DNA of 64,000 nt. Source: Anthoceros angustus (Eukaryota; Streptophyta; Anthocerotopsida; Anthocerotales; Anthocerotaceae). The translations under genes and the position numbers were made by a program. Location: assembly GCA_010909165.1 (NCBI GenBank), contig MU008160.1:1240001-1304000 (forward strand). Reading direction: 5' to 3'. Below are positions 31,891-42,129 of this stretch, piece by piece (within the stretch, counting starts at the first letter, position 1; every line of letters begins with the position of its first letter). The notes beneath the pieces are model-generated. The model ran no database searches. It saw only the letters and a list, made by a program, of their open reading frames with translations, and was not told the DNA's origin.

Positions 31891-33201
31891 CTACAGAGAT
31901 CTCAAAAGAGGGTAGTCCCGCAACAGCTCCTGCTCGCTCAAAGTGTCGTTCTCATTCTGGGGAGTCCACAGAACCTCGACAGCCTGAACAGAATCAGCAG
32001 GGATGGACCCCAGCTGTGACAAGGCAGTTCTGAGGTCAGCACTGCTATTGATGGAGGGCAACTTGAAGTCCCCTTCAGCGGCCACCAGCACAGTCACCAC
32101 GATATACTCGTTGTTGAATCGATCGCTCCGGTTCGCAGAAAAAGCACGCCTTCGCAAGGCATCCACATTCACCAGAGTCTCCTCATCAAACTTCCCTCTC
32201 TCGTCCAGCGAGAGCTGGTTGAACAGCGCCTCCCCCGCCTCCGGAGACTTCTTCACCTCGGAAGACGCGGTCCCGGAAATGCAAAAATCAGGATGCCGCA
32301 TCAAAGCCAGCACAGTCTCGGTGAGCACAAAATGCAGACCCTCGGGCGTAGAGGTATCCGCTCGGTCCGCCAGCCGGTCCAGGTCCCGCTGCAAATTCCT
32401 GGCGCTCCCGAGCAGCCCGACCTGCAGCTTCAGCACGCTGGTCTTCTCCGTGGCTCCCATCAGCCCCCCGTCCGTGCGGTCAGAGATGAACCCGGAGACC
32501 AGCACTGCAGCCACAACCAGGAAGAAGAACAAGCCAAATCCACCAAACCCCACGCCATAGGCAGGACCTACGTACACCGAGGGCCCGTATCCTCCAAACC
32601 AAGGCGACGGCACCGCATAGGGAGCCGAGTAGGAGAAGCTGGTCCCTCCGCTGTAAGTACTGGACGGCGCGGAGTACGTCTTGGAGGAGGAGAATGATCT
32701 ACCTCCGACCCGGCCGCCTCCCGCAGCCAGGGCATCGGCCGGGTTGTGCGTCATCAGCAGCCCCATCAGCAGGGCCACCATCACCGGCTTCTGCAGCATC
32801 TTCACGGCCTCCATCACAGCCTCCTTGGCAGCCCCGGCCAATTGCTCCACTCCTCCCTCCGCTGAAATTCTCTGCCATGCCTCAACAAGGAACCCTCGCT
32901 TTTGCTTCCCGTTCAGATCCAAGAATGCGCGGGCCGCGGCCCGGCCCTTGCGGCCTCCCAGCTGATCCGCCACCGCCTGCAGCACTTCCTGCCGGCAGTG
33001 CCTCAGCGCCTGCCCCGCCAACGCGTTCCTGCAGCCCCGCACATCCCTGCAGCCAAGGAACGAGGAGGCAGGCAGCAAGGAGGAGGAAGAACAGGATGCA
33101 ACGGAGCTGGAAGCCGGGCTCCCGGGCGCAGCCAAAGGATCCCAGGCGTACAGTCCCAGAGCCACCACCGGCTTGCCACAGCTCAGCACCGCGCTCGCCA
33201 T
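31891..33201 (-). CDS. FLAP1-like DUF1517 chloroplast protein
   Basis: Single exon, 436 residues. A Ser/Ala-rich N-terminus suits a chloroplast transit peptide. A hydrophobic helix (VMVALLMGLLM) ends in ADALAAGGGRVGGRSFSSS, the Gly/Ser-rich start shared by cyanobacterial and plant DUF1517 proteins. After a Tyr/Ser/Pro-rich stretch there is a clear membrane segment (FGLFFFLVVAAVLVSGFI). The C-terminal DUF1517-type domain follows (VLKLQVGLLGSARNLQRDLD ... SLDERGKFDEETLVNVDALR ... EYIVVTVLVAA). Arabidopsis FLAP1, a member of this family, adjusts photoprotective quenching under fluctuating light in thylakoid and envelope membranes. The same role is inferred only from family. It sits 425 bp from the HHL1-like gene in the same orientation. 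Confidence 0.72.
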   Translation of the reverse strand: MASAVLSCGKPVVALGLYAWDPLAAPGSPASSSVASCSSSSLLPASSFLGCRDVRGCRNALAGQALRHCRQEVLQAVADQLGGRKGRAAARAFLDLNGKQKRGFLVEAWQRISAEGGVEQLAGAAKEAVMEAVKMLQKPVMVALLMGLLMTHNPADALAAGGGRVGGRSFSSSKTYSAPSSTYSGGTSFSYSAPYAVPSPWFGGYGPSVYVGPAYGVGFGGFGLFFFLVVAAVLVSGFISDRTDGGLMGATEKTSVLKLQVGLLGSARNLQRDLDRLADRADTSTPEGLHFVLTETVLALMRHPDFCISGTASSEVKKSPEAGEALFNQLSLDERGKFDEETLVNVDALRRRAFSANRSDRFNNEYIVVTVLVAAEGDFKLPSINSSADLRTALSQLGSIPADSVQAVEVLWTPQNENDTLSEQELLRDYPLLRSL

Positions 33202-33625
33202 CGCCGCTGCACGAATCCGGCTCTCCGCAATTGCCCGCGTCTCGACACACGATTCACGATTTACGGCCGCGTTGCCTGGTCCCCAGCGTCTGGAAGAAAA
33301 TATGGTCCTCGGCGTCCTGAAGAAAATCTGGTGAAGCTGCTAGAAGGTGGGAAGTGAGACGCCCCGAAACGTCGTCCTTCACCGCCCTATCCACTTCACT
33401 TGGGGCCTACCAAATGGCATTTTCTTGTGCGTCCCACGAGCCAGACGTTTTGAAAAATCTTCGTGATCAATTACACCTAATCACACGCATTGAACCTTGT
33501 GATCTCAGGATAACCTGGAGTCGCAACAGGGAGAGCTCTACAAGGTTCTCTGCGCGGCTCATTGAACCTAACCTTCCTTTTGTACAAGGGGGGGGCTACG
33601 AATTGAGGAAAACTAAAAAGGAAAA

Positions 33626-34727
33626 CTATTGCTTCGAAGAAGGCTCCTTTTTTGTGCTGGCATTCTCTTCAGCAGCTGCATCCTCAGAGCCGAAGGACAA
33701 GCTGGTGATGCTGCCAAATGTGTCTTTAATGCCCTCGGCGTTCTTTCCAAAGAATTCCTTCACCTTGTCAACCACTGACTTGAGCTCCTCCTTAGGAGGA
33801 ATCTGAAGAACAGGACCACACACGGATCACTTCTTCCGGCAAGAATGACAAACCTGAGGCACATGAAAAAATGCCACCAAGAGATCAAAGGCTAGCTAAC
33901 CTTGATGACATCTGTACCGAACATGGCAGACTTAGGGTTGTCCTTGTCCTGCAGAAGGTAACGCACCATCCGGATGGTCAAGGACAGGCAAGAAAGTTTG
34001 AAATGCCAGACTCAAATGAAGGTGCACTCACCCAAATCTTGTAGCCGAAATCGAATGCCGATGCGGCCTTCAAGACAGGGTACATTTTCAAAGCTCCGGC
34101 TCTCATGGCCCGCTCGTCCTGCTCTATAAAATGAAGCAGTTAGGAGCATGGCAGGAGGTGGATATGGCTATGGATAACCTAGCGGATGAGACTCATGTGC
34201 GTGAAAGCAGCCTCACCTTGTATATCACACCACCGATGTTGCGAGTGAGGGTGCCTTGATACAGCTTCTTGCCCCACTCATTCCCCATGGCTGCCACCAT
34301 CAATTTTGCCGTGGTTCCCCCTGTCACTACACTGAGCGGATACCATCTTGCAACCTGCCACCGTACGCATCAGGCTTGGCTTTCGGATCATCCTCTACCA
34401 CATCCACGACTGAAAATGCAATGCACCTACATTCCTGCTGCGCACGAAGAGCACGAACTTGGGATTGCCGTCGTCCTCCAGCTTGGGCATCGTGGGGGCG
34501 GGCTGCCGAGGGGGCCCCTGGCCTGGAATGCCTCGCCGGCCCTTGCCCTTGGCCTCCACCACCAGGCTCCATCTCCTGCCATCTGCACCTGCACCTGCCT
34601 CCCTGCCGCAGCTGCACCTCCAGCTGCGGGCACGCAGTGGAGCCAAATCGGAATACGAGCTGGAGGCAGGCCGCACCGCTGCTGCAGTTGCGGCTGCACC
34701 CGCACCCACAACCGTCATCGTCGCCAT
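33626..34727 (-). CDS. HHL1: HHL1-like thylakoid protein (high-light response)
   Basis: Five exons join in phase 0: 34727-34431, 34354-34217, 34118-34032, 33948-33901 and 33802-33626, giving 248 residues. A transit-peptide-like N-terminus rich in Ala/Arg/Ser precedes MPKLEDDGNPKFVLFVRSRN. The diagnostic block WYPLSVVTGGTTAKLMVAA follows, then GTLTRNIGGVIYKDERAMRA, FDFGYKIW and ELKSVVDKVKEFFG. This order matches Arabidopsis HYPERSENSITIVE TO HIGH LIGHT 1, a thylakoid protein linked to photosystem II repair, from memory. The tail is rich in Glu/Ala/Lys. The borders are all GT-AG. The start at 34727 gives MATMTVVGAG and agrees with a plastid signal. Confidence 0.78.
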
Positions 34728-35985
34728 CCACACACGCCTGAAATGCGTTGGGATGCAATGCGCTACCTGGTGCCTGGATCCCGAGCTTCCCTCGCTCAAG
34801 CACCCTGTCTAAGGCTACCCTACCGCTTCGACGCCCTGCCGGTCTCCCAAGGAGAGCTATAGCCCGGTCGCATGCTGCTCCTGGCCTCCCGTGCTCTATC
34901 CGTTTCCGGACGGGAAAGACTTTATTGATGACGTGGAAAGATGTGTGCATTCAAAATATTATTATTATAATCTCATAATTTAAGACCTTTCCCATAGAAA
35001 ATTTAAACTTGTAGGCTCCTATAGGTACCTTTACTTGCATACATAATCCAGATTTCCTCCAACGCCTAGGGATGTCAAGACAGAAAATTTGAGAACCCAT
35101 TCAAAGAGTTGAATGTTAATATGTATGGTTCCTCCATAAAGATGAGCTTATACCCGAACTTGTTGGCTAGATATACAATGAAGGATGTGTTGTGTAGTCA
35201 TGAGGCCAAAAACTATATAAAGAGATAAATGTTGATAGTTACTCTTATGTTTATTTGTTCACACTGTATTTGAGTAGACTTGATATATTCTGGTGATTCA
35301 TAACACAAGGCCAATGGTGCATTGAAGGAAATTCGCCTTCTGCTGTTTCCTAAATGTAGAGAGCTGCCAAGTTCTAGGGTAAAAGAGCTCATGGAATGAG
35401 ATTGGGAATTGGCCAAGGCTAGCAGCCCGAAGTGGGGAGCTACTTTCTTCGTAGAGAAAGCTCGAAAGCTTCTTTGAATCACTCCAAACTTTAGGGCTCT
35501 CCGAGTAGGATGCCACAAATTTTTGGGAGGCGATTTTGATCGCCATTGATCTAATTAAGAGGTCGGTATCCCCCTAAATTCATTTCGGCGGACGCTAATA
35601 GATCAAGCGCGTAGGAGTCCTGGATATTGGGGGTTTGTTGACGCCTGCCACTCAACGCGTATGATAAGTGCATGATTTGGTGGACGCGGATCCGTTGGTT
35701 AACTCATTGCAGTGAATAACCACTCAATTCTAGCGGAGAGTGCACCTTCTTAGGAAGGTTTTTGTCAGCACATGGGTCAAGGTTCTTGTCAAGGCAGCAA
35801 ACTTGGATTTTTAAGTTGTTTTTGTATAGCTTAATTCATTTGGTTTTTCTTATATGCAGGAGAACACTCCTTATGTGTTGTTTTATTCATTATATAAATC
35901 AGTATGGATTACACTAAAGAAGAGGATGTTACAAACTCCTGACAAAGAGGCATATGGATGCCTACTCGTCCTTAATGGCTAAACT
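34728..35985. other. GC-to-AT transition, no supportable gene
   Basis: Starts as the HHL1-like 5' region and becomes AT-rich at about 34950. It probably includes decayed retroelement sequence upstream of the copia relic, but nothing was recognisable. Confidence 0.4.
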
Positions 35986-36560
35986 CGCTTGAATGTAACT
36001 CATGTAGTTTCCATGGTATCACAGTTTCTCTCTAATCCAGGTTTGGCTCATTGGGTTGCGGTAAAACGCATCCATCGATATTCATCAAGGACTATGTATG
36101 TTGGCCTTCAATATAAGAGATCAAGAACAAGAAGAACAACAAGTAAGAAGGCAACAATTGGTAGGTCTTTGCTAGCGGAGATGGGTCAAACGCATGATTC
36201 ACCTATGTACTTTGTTACATTGCGATAACATGTGGGCGATAGCACTGACTAAGAATGCCAAGTGTCATGCATGAACTAAGCACACCAATCATCATTTTAT
36301 GAGACAACTAGTTGCTGAGAATCAAGTTATTATTGAATTTGTCCCAAGAGAGGAGAACCTTGCTGATATACTTATAAAAGGCTTATCAAAGTCTAAACAT
36401 GAGTATTTCTCTTCTGCTTTGGGTCTTGTGGATTTATATGCTCACAAGTAATTTTCATAAGTAGGGGAATTCTTGTTCATCAAGTTAGCTTGCTATACAT
36501 CAAGTGTTTATAAATCAAGAGTGAATTGCACATATTAGCTGGTTAGCCCCATTTCACGTT
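35986..36560 (+). mobile_element. Ty1/copia retrotransposon relic (RT/RNase H end)
   Basis: Translations show the end of a copia polyprotein in pieces: SQFLSNPGLAHWVAVKRIHR (normally SRFMSNPGKAHWEAVK.I.RYL), then HCDNMWAIALTKNAKCHA, HTNHHFMRQLVAE and FVPREENLADILIKGLSKSK of RNase H, broken by a stop and frame changes. A purine-rich gtgagtgggagtgtag near 36571 may be the polypurine tract before a 3' LTR. Flanking DNA is AT-rich. No intact copy is present. Confidence 0.8.
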
Positions 36561-36869
36561 GTTCTAAATGTGAGTGGGAGTGTAGAGGATATTATAATTA
36601 GGGCACATTTGAACAACCGCATTGTATAATATTACTTAGGGCACTTAGATATGACTAGACACTAGGATTTGGTTTTTATAACTACTTTTATAAAATTCTT
36701 AGTTTTGACACTTCCTTTCTTAGTTTCATATGCTCTTTGTGTGCTATTGCTTCCGCTGTGTGCTTTGTCATAATATTCAATATATTCAGCAGACAGGGAT
36801 CAACAAATCTCCGTTTCTTATGACAGAAAATACCAGACCCACCAGGCCTGCATTCCCACTGCCCCACAA

Positions 36870-37165
36870 GATGTCCCTTGGAGATTTTCCAGCAGCACCA
36901 CACCAAAGCTGTAGACATCACTTCTGGCCGTCAGCTGAGAGGTACGGAAGTATTCAGGATCCATGTAGCCGATGGTGCTCTGTATTCCCATAGTTGACAC
37001 ATGAGTGGCCCCCATTGCAGCCAGCTCGGAGATGCCAAAATCCACCACCTTGGCGTTCAAGTCTTCATCAGGAAGGATTTTTGAAGACTTGAAAGGATTC
37101 TGTGTGACAGATGGGAGGGTCAGTTGCAGAATGCAGGTAGGCCAGAGCATTGGAGGTCTGAACGG
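36870..37165 (-). pseudogene. Receptor-like kinase fragment
   Basis: Minus-strand reading gives NALAYLHSATDPPICH, a frame change, KILPDEDLNAKVVDFGISEL and THVSTMGIQSTIGYMDPEYF, then LTARSDVYSFGVVLLE. These are subdomains VIb to IX of a plant receptor-like kinase. The HRD catalytic loop is lost to the frame change (CHTE where HRD would be) and the rest of the kinase is absent, so it is a pseudogene fragment. Confidence 0.8.
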
Positions 37166-37439
37166 GTATGAGGAGGCGCCGTTTCCATCTGTTTAAAGCC
37201 CAGGTGGTATTTCTCCCGAAAAATTGTTTTTGCTGAGATCCAAGAGTTGAAGACCAGGAGGAAGCGTCCGCCGAGAGAGACGACTACCCGACAGCCAAAA
37301 TTCAGCCAAGACGAGCAAGTTCATTCCCCGTCATCACATCGTGTTTACGAAGTTCATCAAACACGATCTGAGCATCTTGCAAGCTACCACACTTTTGCAT
37401 AAACTAATCACTGAAGATACACATTCGGATCTGATCCTC

Positions 37440-38651
37440 TCACGAGGCCTTCTTCATCTCACGAGGCCTCGACGTCCACGAATACAGAATGGCTAGCTCT
37501 CGCTGAAATTTTCGTGACGCCTGAAGCTCAGGCAAGTAGTCTGTCAACGGATGGTTCAGGTCCTTGGTGTCATACAGTCCCAACCTGATTACTTCCCGAT
37601 CGTAAGCTCTTCCAGCTTCCTCTGCTGTATCCCACTGGAACCTCCGGAGCCTCGGCACAGTCGTGGATGGCATTTCCATGTTCGGAATCAATTGGTATCT
37701 GCCAAATCTGCCCGAATCGACATCGAACACATGAGCCTCATACTTATCAGTGCGTGGGGACTGTGGATCTGGCACGGCAGCTTTGGTCTTGCGCCGTCCT
37801 CTGATGTACACACCGTGTGGCAGTTTTTCGCATACATGACGGGGTACGATGGTTTTTGCAGGTTGCACTTCCCTCCTCACGTAGTCGATAACTTCTCGCC
37901 AATCCGTGAAAGCCACCCATTCTGGCCGCTGCAGGCGCAGCAAATACTCCTGCAAGTAGTGAGGCTCCGTGAAATTCAGCTGGTGCTTCCGGACTCCTGC
38001 GGGCAACCTGAACCCACACAGATAGAGCTTGATCAGCACGAGGTCCCTGAAGATGGCTGCCAATAATGGGTCATCAAAACTCCCAAGATGCACCTCCCTC
38101 CCAGTCGTGCTAGGATCACGCGAATCCCAAGGCGCCTGGATCTTCACTTCGTGTTTGTTTTTCGCCTTGTGCCATCGCACTCCGTAATATGAATTCGCCG
38201 CAGCATCCTGGTCTTGGCCATCAGCCTCTTCCTGGCCATCAGTCCCTTCCTGGCCCGCGGAGCTGCAACCCAGCTCACCACTGGTTCGCGCTCTTTTTCT
38301 CCGCTGTTTGTTGTCCGGCTGCGTTCTCTTCGCCTCCAAATCCCTCACCGCCCTTTGCAAATCCCTCATTGTGGGCGGGGCTGGCGGATCTCTGCTTCTC
38401 TGGAGCTTCATGATTGCGTTCGCTACGTCCTCCAGCGTAAAGAAACATGGCGTCTGTGATCCACCGAGTTTGAAGAATTTCCAAGGTAACTGTGGAGTAG
38501 TACCGGTCTCTCTGCTGCCCTCCTGAGTGCTCGCACGTGAAGATTCGTCACGAATATAATGCTTTCGGACGAAGAACTCCATCCACTCATGCACCCAAAA
38601 TCTGGGAAAAACCCGAGCACTGCGAGCGACGCTCACTTGGTTGCCAGCCAT
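37440..38651 (-). CDS. Double-AP2-like protein, copy B
   Basis: Single exon, 403 residues, best-preserved member of the family. Parts: N-terminal block with FWVHEWMEFFVRKHYI (about 18-33); a Pro/Leu-Pro-Trp segment (LPWKFF); PPTMRDLQRAVRDLEAKR (about 92-109); a nuclear-localisation-like KQRRKRAR (115-122); a short Gln/Gly-rich repeat region (GQEGTDGQEEADGQDQD, 133-149); AP2-like domain 1 (154-212, YYGVRWHKAKNKHEVKIQ ... HLGSFDDPLLAAIFRD); linker RLQRPEWVAFTDWREVIDYV (239-258); and AP2-like domain 2 (about 303-372, KYEAHVFDVDSGRFGRYQ ... WDTAEEAGRAYDREVIRLGL). Upstream sequence (38652-38880) aligns with that of copy C, so gene and promoter were duplicated together. Probably a DNA-binding nuclear protein; target unknown. 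Confidence 0.78.
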   Translation of the reverse strand: MAGNQVSVARSARVFPRFWVHEWMEFFVRKHYIRDESSRASTQEGSRETGTTPQLPWKFFKLGGSQTPCFFTLEDVANAIMKLQRSRDPPAPPTMRDLQRAVRDLEAKRTQPDNKQRRKRARTSGELGCSSAGQEGTDGQEEADGQDQDAAANSYYGVRWHKAKNKHEVKIQAPWDSRDPSTTGREVHLGSFDDPLLAAIFRDLVLIKLYLCGFRLPAGVRKHQLNFTEPHYLQEYLLRLQRPEWVAFTDWREVIDYVRREVQPAKTIVPRHVCEKLPHGVYIRGRRKTKAAVPDPQSPRTDKYEAHVFDVDSGRFGRYQLIPNMEMPSTTVPRLRRFQWDTAEEAGRAYDREVIRLGLYDTKDLNHPLTDYLPELQASRKFQRELAILYSWTSRPREMKKAS

Positions 38652-39141
38652 CGAGCGTTACACAACCTGTAGAAAACTGGCAAGAGTGGGAAGTGGCACA
38701 ACCCAAGCCTTGAGATATCCTGGACGAGGGGCCCAGAGGTGGGGGCTCACAGCGCTGCTGCTGGCGAGTGGCTTAAGGTTGCCAAGCCAGCTGCTGATCA
38801 AGTGTTCTTCCTACCATGCCTACGCCTAAGTTTCATGTAACAAAAGCAAGACAACGAATTCCGCGTTGAACGTTTAGCGAGACCTAATTCAAGCGGACTG
38901 AGCGATCGGTGAACGTTCCTCTGCAGCAATGATAGCAGACAGAATGAGAAGGGTGATGTGTAGAAGAGCGAAAGCGAAGACGACACGAGCAGGATTAATG
39001 GTAACAATTCAAGCATCTGCTACTCCAATAAGTAGGCAGTCAAAAGATGAAGAAGGCCAAGGGCTAAGTGGGTAGAAGGCCAAGGGCCAAGGGCGAAGTA
39101 GGTGGAAGGCCTAGTGTAGTCTTCGCAATCTCCAGGAGGAC

Positions 39142-40870
39142 TTGCTGCCACTGCGTCTCTTGGGGGTCATTGCTGTTTCCGGCTTCCGGAGACCGGAAGC
39201 TTACTTTGGTTGTATGCTTGCTTTACACAGAGTCACTTTGAGCGATCTCGGTGCAAACTTGCATCGATTGGGGACGCTTTCCGAGGCCGTCGGAGCCCTG
39301 GAATCCCTGGCGGAGACAGACTCTGCTAGTTCAGAATCTCTGTTTGGCGACGTGCTGGAACTGTGTACAGGTAAGAAGGATTTGGTTGTGGGGCCACGAG
39401 TTCATGGTTGCATATTTGCCAATATTTGGGGAACCATATCTTGCGCATGTATGCATGAGGATGTAGGCTAGAGGAGGTCATGAATGTGTTTACCAGGGTG
39501 GGCAAACCAGATGTTTTCAAGTGATCTTGCATTATCTCTGCACATGCTAAGCATGGGAGACCTAATGAGGCTGTACAACTGTACCATGAGATGCGTGATG
39601 GAGTGGAGGCGGATGCTCACGTCTTTGAAGCTGCCCTTCAAGCTTGTGCATTTGCCGCCGACTTGGAATATGGCGGAAAAGTGCACTATGATGTGGTGCA
39701 GAGTGGTATTCCACCTGACTTGTTTTTTGGCGCCAGCCTGGTGGACATGTATGCACAATAAGGTGAACTGAAAGATGCACGCCAGGTTTTGACAGCATGG
39801 CTACAAAAAATGTGGTGACATGGAATGCCCTGATATATGGGTATGCGAAATGTGGTGAACTGAAAGATGCACGCAGGTTTTCCATAGAATGAACATGAAG
39901 ACTGTGGTGACTGGAATGCGCTGATATCTGGGTATGCGAAATCGGGTGAACTGAAAGATGCACGCAGGTTTTCGACAGAACGAACACAAAGAATGAGGTG
40001 ACAATGTGGTGACTGGAATGCCCTGAACAGCTGAATGCCCTGATGGTTGGGTATTTCGAGCAAGGGCTTGGACATGAGGCACTTGTTCTGTCTGGACAAA
40101 TGGAGCAGGAGGGGCTGATTTTAGCTGACGATATTAAGTTTGCTTGCCTTCTGAAGGCCTGTCAAGCACTGGTGCCTTACAGAAGGGCAGGCACCTGCAC
40201 TTATGGATTGTGGCGAGAATTCTCGCCAATGAATCGTGAATCGAGATGTTCAGCCTAATGAATCATGATGCTACTTTTACTTGGCTTCTAGTAGCATGTA
40301 AGTTATGAGGGACTGGTCCACGAAGGGCGCAAGCACTTGCATTCCATGGCTGAAGAGCATGGCATCAAACCTACCATTGGGCATTACACTTGCATGATTG
40401 ATCTTCTTGGGCATGCTGGCCATTTCGATGAATCAGAGAAATGCTATTTTCATGGGGTCAAAGTGACGTTGTGGGATCATTGTCCTTTGCTGGAAGTCAC
40501 AAGGATAACGGAGAGGGTGAAATGTTGTTTTGAAAACATTGTCAGGTTGGACCCTCGGCCAACGGCTTCGCCAATGAGCGTAGGGGGGACCGATGTAGAC
40601 AGGATTGAAGCACAGAAAATGTCACCAAGAACTTACAAAAAAACCTGGAGTGGCGAGCATTGAAACGAAGAAGCAGGTACATGCATTTGCGGTGGGGGAA
40701 AGGACATGATATTGCTCTGAAGGTAGAGAGCATGAATTCACGTCTGAACCAGGAAGGAGGTCAGTTACCTCACACAAAATTGGTGCTGAAGCCAGTGAGT
40801 GAGAAGGACCTACTTCCTCCTTGCGTGCTGACGACTCCACAAAAAGCGTCTCCGCAGTGAGTTCGAAAGA
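39142..40870 (+). pseudogene. Decayed PPR gene
   Basis: PPR segments are readable in several frames interrupted by stops: LFGDVLELCTGKKDLVVGPR at 39337, then SAHAKHGRPNEAVQLYHEMR, then DLFFGASLVDMYAQ followed by a stop, then GELKDAR units repeated about three times (39755-39975). Later pieces are YFEQGLGHEALVLSGQMEQE (40049), GHYTCMIDLLGHAGHFDESE (40381) and the E-domain-like VKCCFENIVRLDPRP. It aligns in order with the intact PPR genes downstream but has many stops and frame changes. Confidence 0.85.
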
Positions 40871-41400
40871 TTTTTTAGTCCAGACATCAGCTGGCATACA
40901 AGAAATTGAAGCACTGAAACCAGAATGAAGAGTCCCTTGACAAAGATTAATAATTATAGGCGAGGTTTCGCTCGGGTTGGTGGCTGGCTAACAGCGGGCT
41001 CCACTGGCACAGCAACAGCAGCTGTTTAATCAGATGGGGAGGCCGCAACCACTCCGGCCCGGTCACGTCGACAGTGTCAAGGCCGCAATCCCTGCCTTGC
41101 CGATACATGCCGTCGCCGGCTTCAAGCTCCCAGCCGCCAGCCGCCAGCCGCCATGGCTCATCTCTATAGGCGCCAGTCGCCATCTTCCACAGGGCCTGTG
41201 CTCGCTCCCTTTCAGTACGGCCTTCCTCCCGCTCCTTGTCTAGGGGGTTGGAGGCACATAGGGCAGACGACTGTAAATGGTTCTCCTGCAAGATCTGGAG
41301 GACCGTGACCTGGTGAGACTCTAGTTTTTCGTTTTCCTTTTCTGCACAACAACTATTCTGCAAGTAAGCAAGCAAGACACACAAAGAGAAGCCGGAGACA
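40871..41400. other. No supportable gene
   Basis: Short frames only on both strands, including a minus-strand 145-codon frame with no recognisable domain. Confidence 0.4.
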
Positions 41401-41451
41401 ACCTAGCTACCATGAGAGTTTGGGACTGAGAGAGTCTCATGGTAGCTAGGT
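41401..41451. repeat. Perfect hairpin, 17-bp arms
   Basis: acctagctaccatgaga at 41401-41417 and its exact reverse complement at 41435-41451 flank a 17-nt loop. Outer flanks (acaa / ttgt) nearly extend the stem. No target-site duplication was seen. Confidence 0.8.
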
Positions 41452-41768
41452 TTGTATTTTGTACAGCTAATGAAGGCGGACGGCAGGGCAAACATGTTCA
41501 AATCCCATCAGGAATTTCTCAGGCCTGCAGATTGTTGCCACCATTCTCCAGTTTTTGAAGCCAGTACTACCAGGTAGCCTGCAAGGAATGCTCCCTCACA
41601 GGTTGCTGATGCACACACTGCCCTCGGTCCAACTTGCCAGGCTGATGAAAAGCTCGTCGGTTAAAGAGAAATAGGTGATTCCCTCGGTTGAATACGTTCA
41701 TTCCAGTCCTCCCTTCGTGAGTTCACTGGAACTCAATGGAATTCCCCAGTTAAGCGTGCGTCCAAAGG

Positions 41769-42074
41769 ATGGATCAGTGCGAGGATGGGAGTGCCATCCG
41801 TCCCCCCCTTTCGATCTGCGGATTTTCCCACATTGGCAAGCGACGCTGCGTTCCATCTGAAACGGGAGTGTGCAGGGTTTATACCCGGCAGGCTGTTGGT
41901 GCTGGAGAGACTGGGGAGGAGCGGCTGTGGCACCGATTGTTTGAGGATCCCAGGCAGTGGTGGGACAGGAGGCCGGACAAGGACCTGGTTGTCACGATGG
42001 ATTGTGTTTGTGCGCCAATTCGAGTTCAGTTCGATGCTGACCGTCTTGGAACTGGACCAAACTGGTCCAACTGA
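41769..42074 (+). pseudogene. Fragment with one PDF motif
   Basis: A 101-codon frame contains ERLWHRLFEDPRQWWDRRPD, the clearest copy in the window of the first half of the OSB-type PDF motif. The second half (PDFKHK...LW) is not visible. No single-stranded-DNA-binding domain or PPR repeats are joined to it. It follows the PPR pseudogene by about 900 bp on the same strand. Confidence 0.5.
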
Positions 42075-42129
42075 GCTACCGCACGAGTGGTGCAAGGTCC
42101 TACCACAAAAGCGGTATCGATTGTTTTTT

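Noticed and set aside
32003-33357. Plus-strand frames of 134-208 codons
   Set aside because: Antisense to the FLAP1-like gene; Pro/Arg/Ser-rich composition artefacts.
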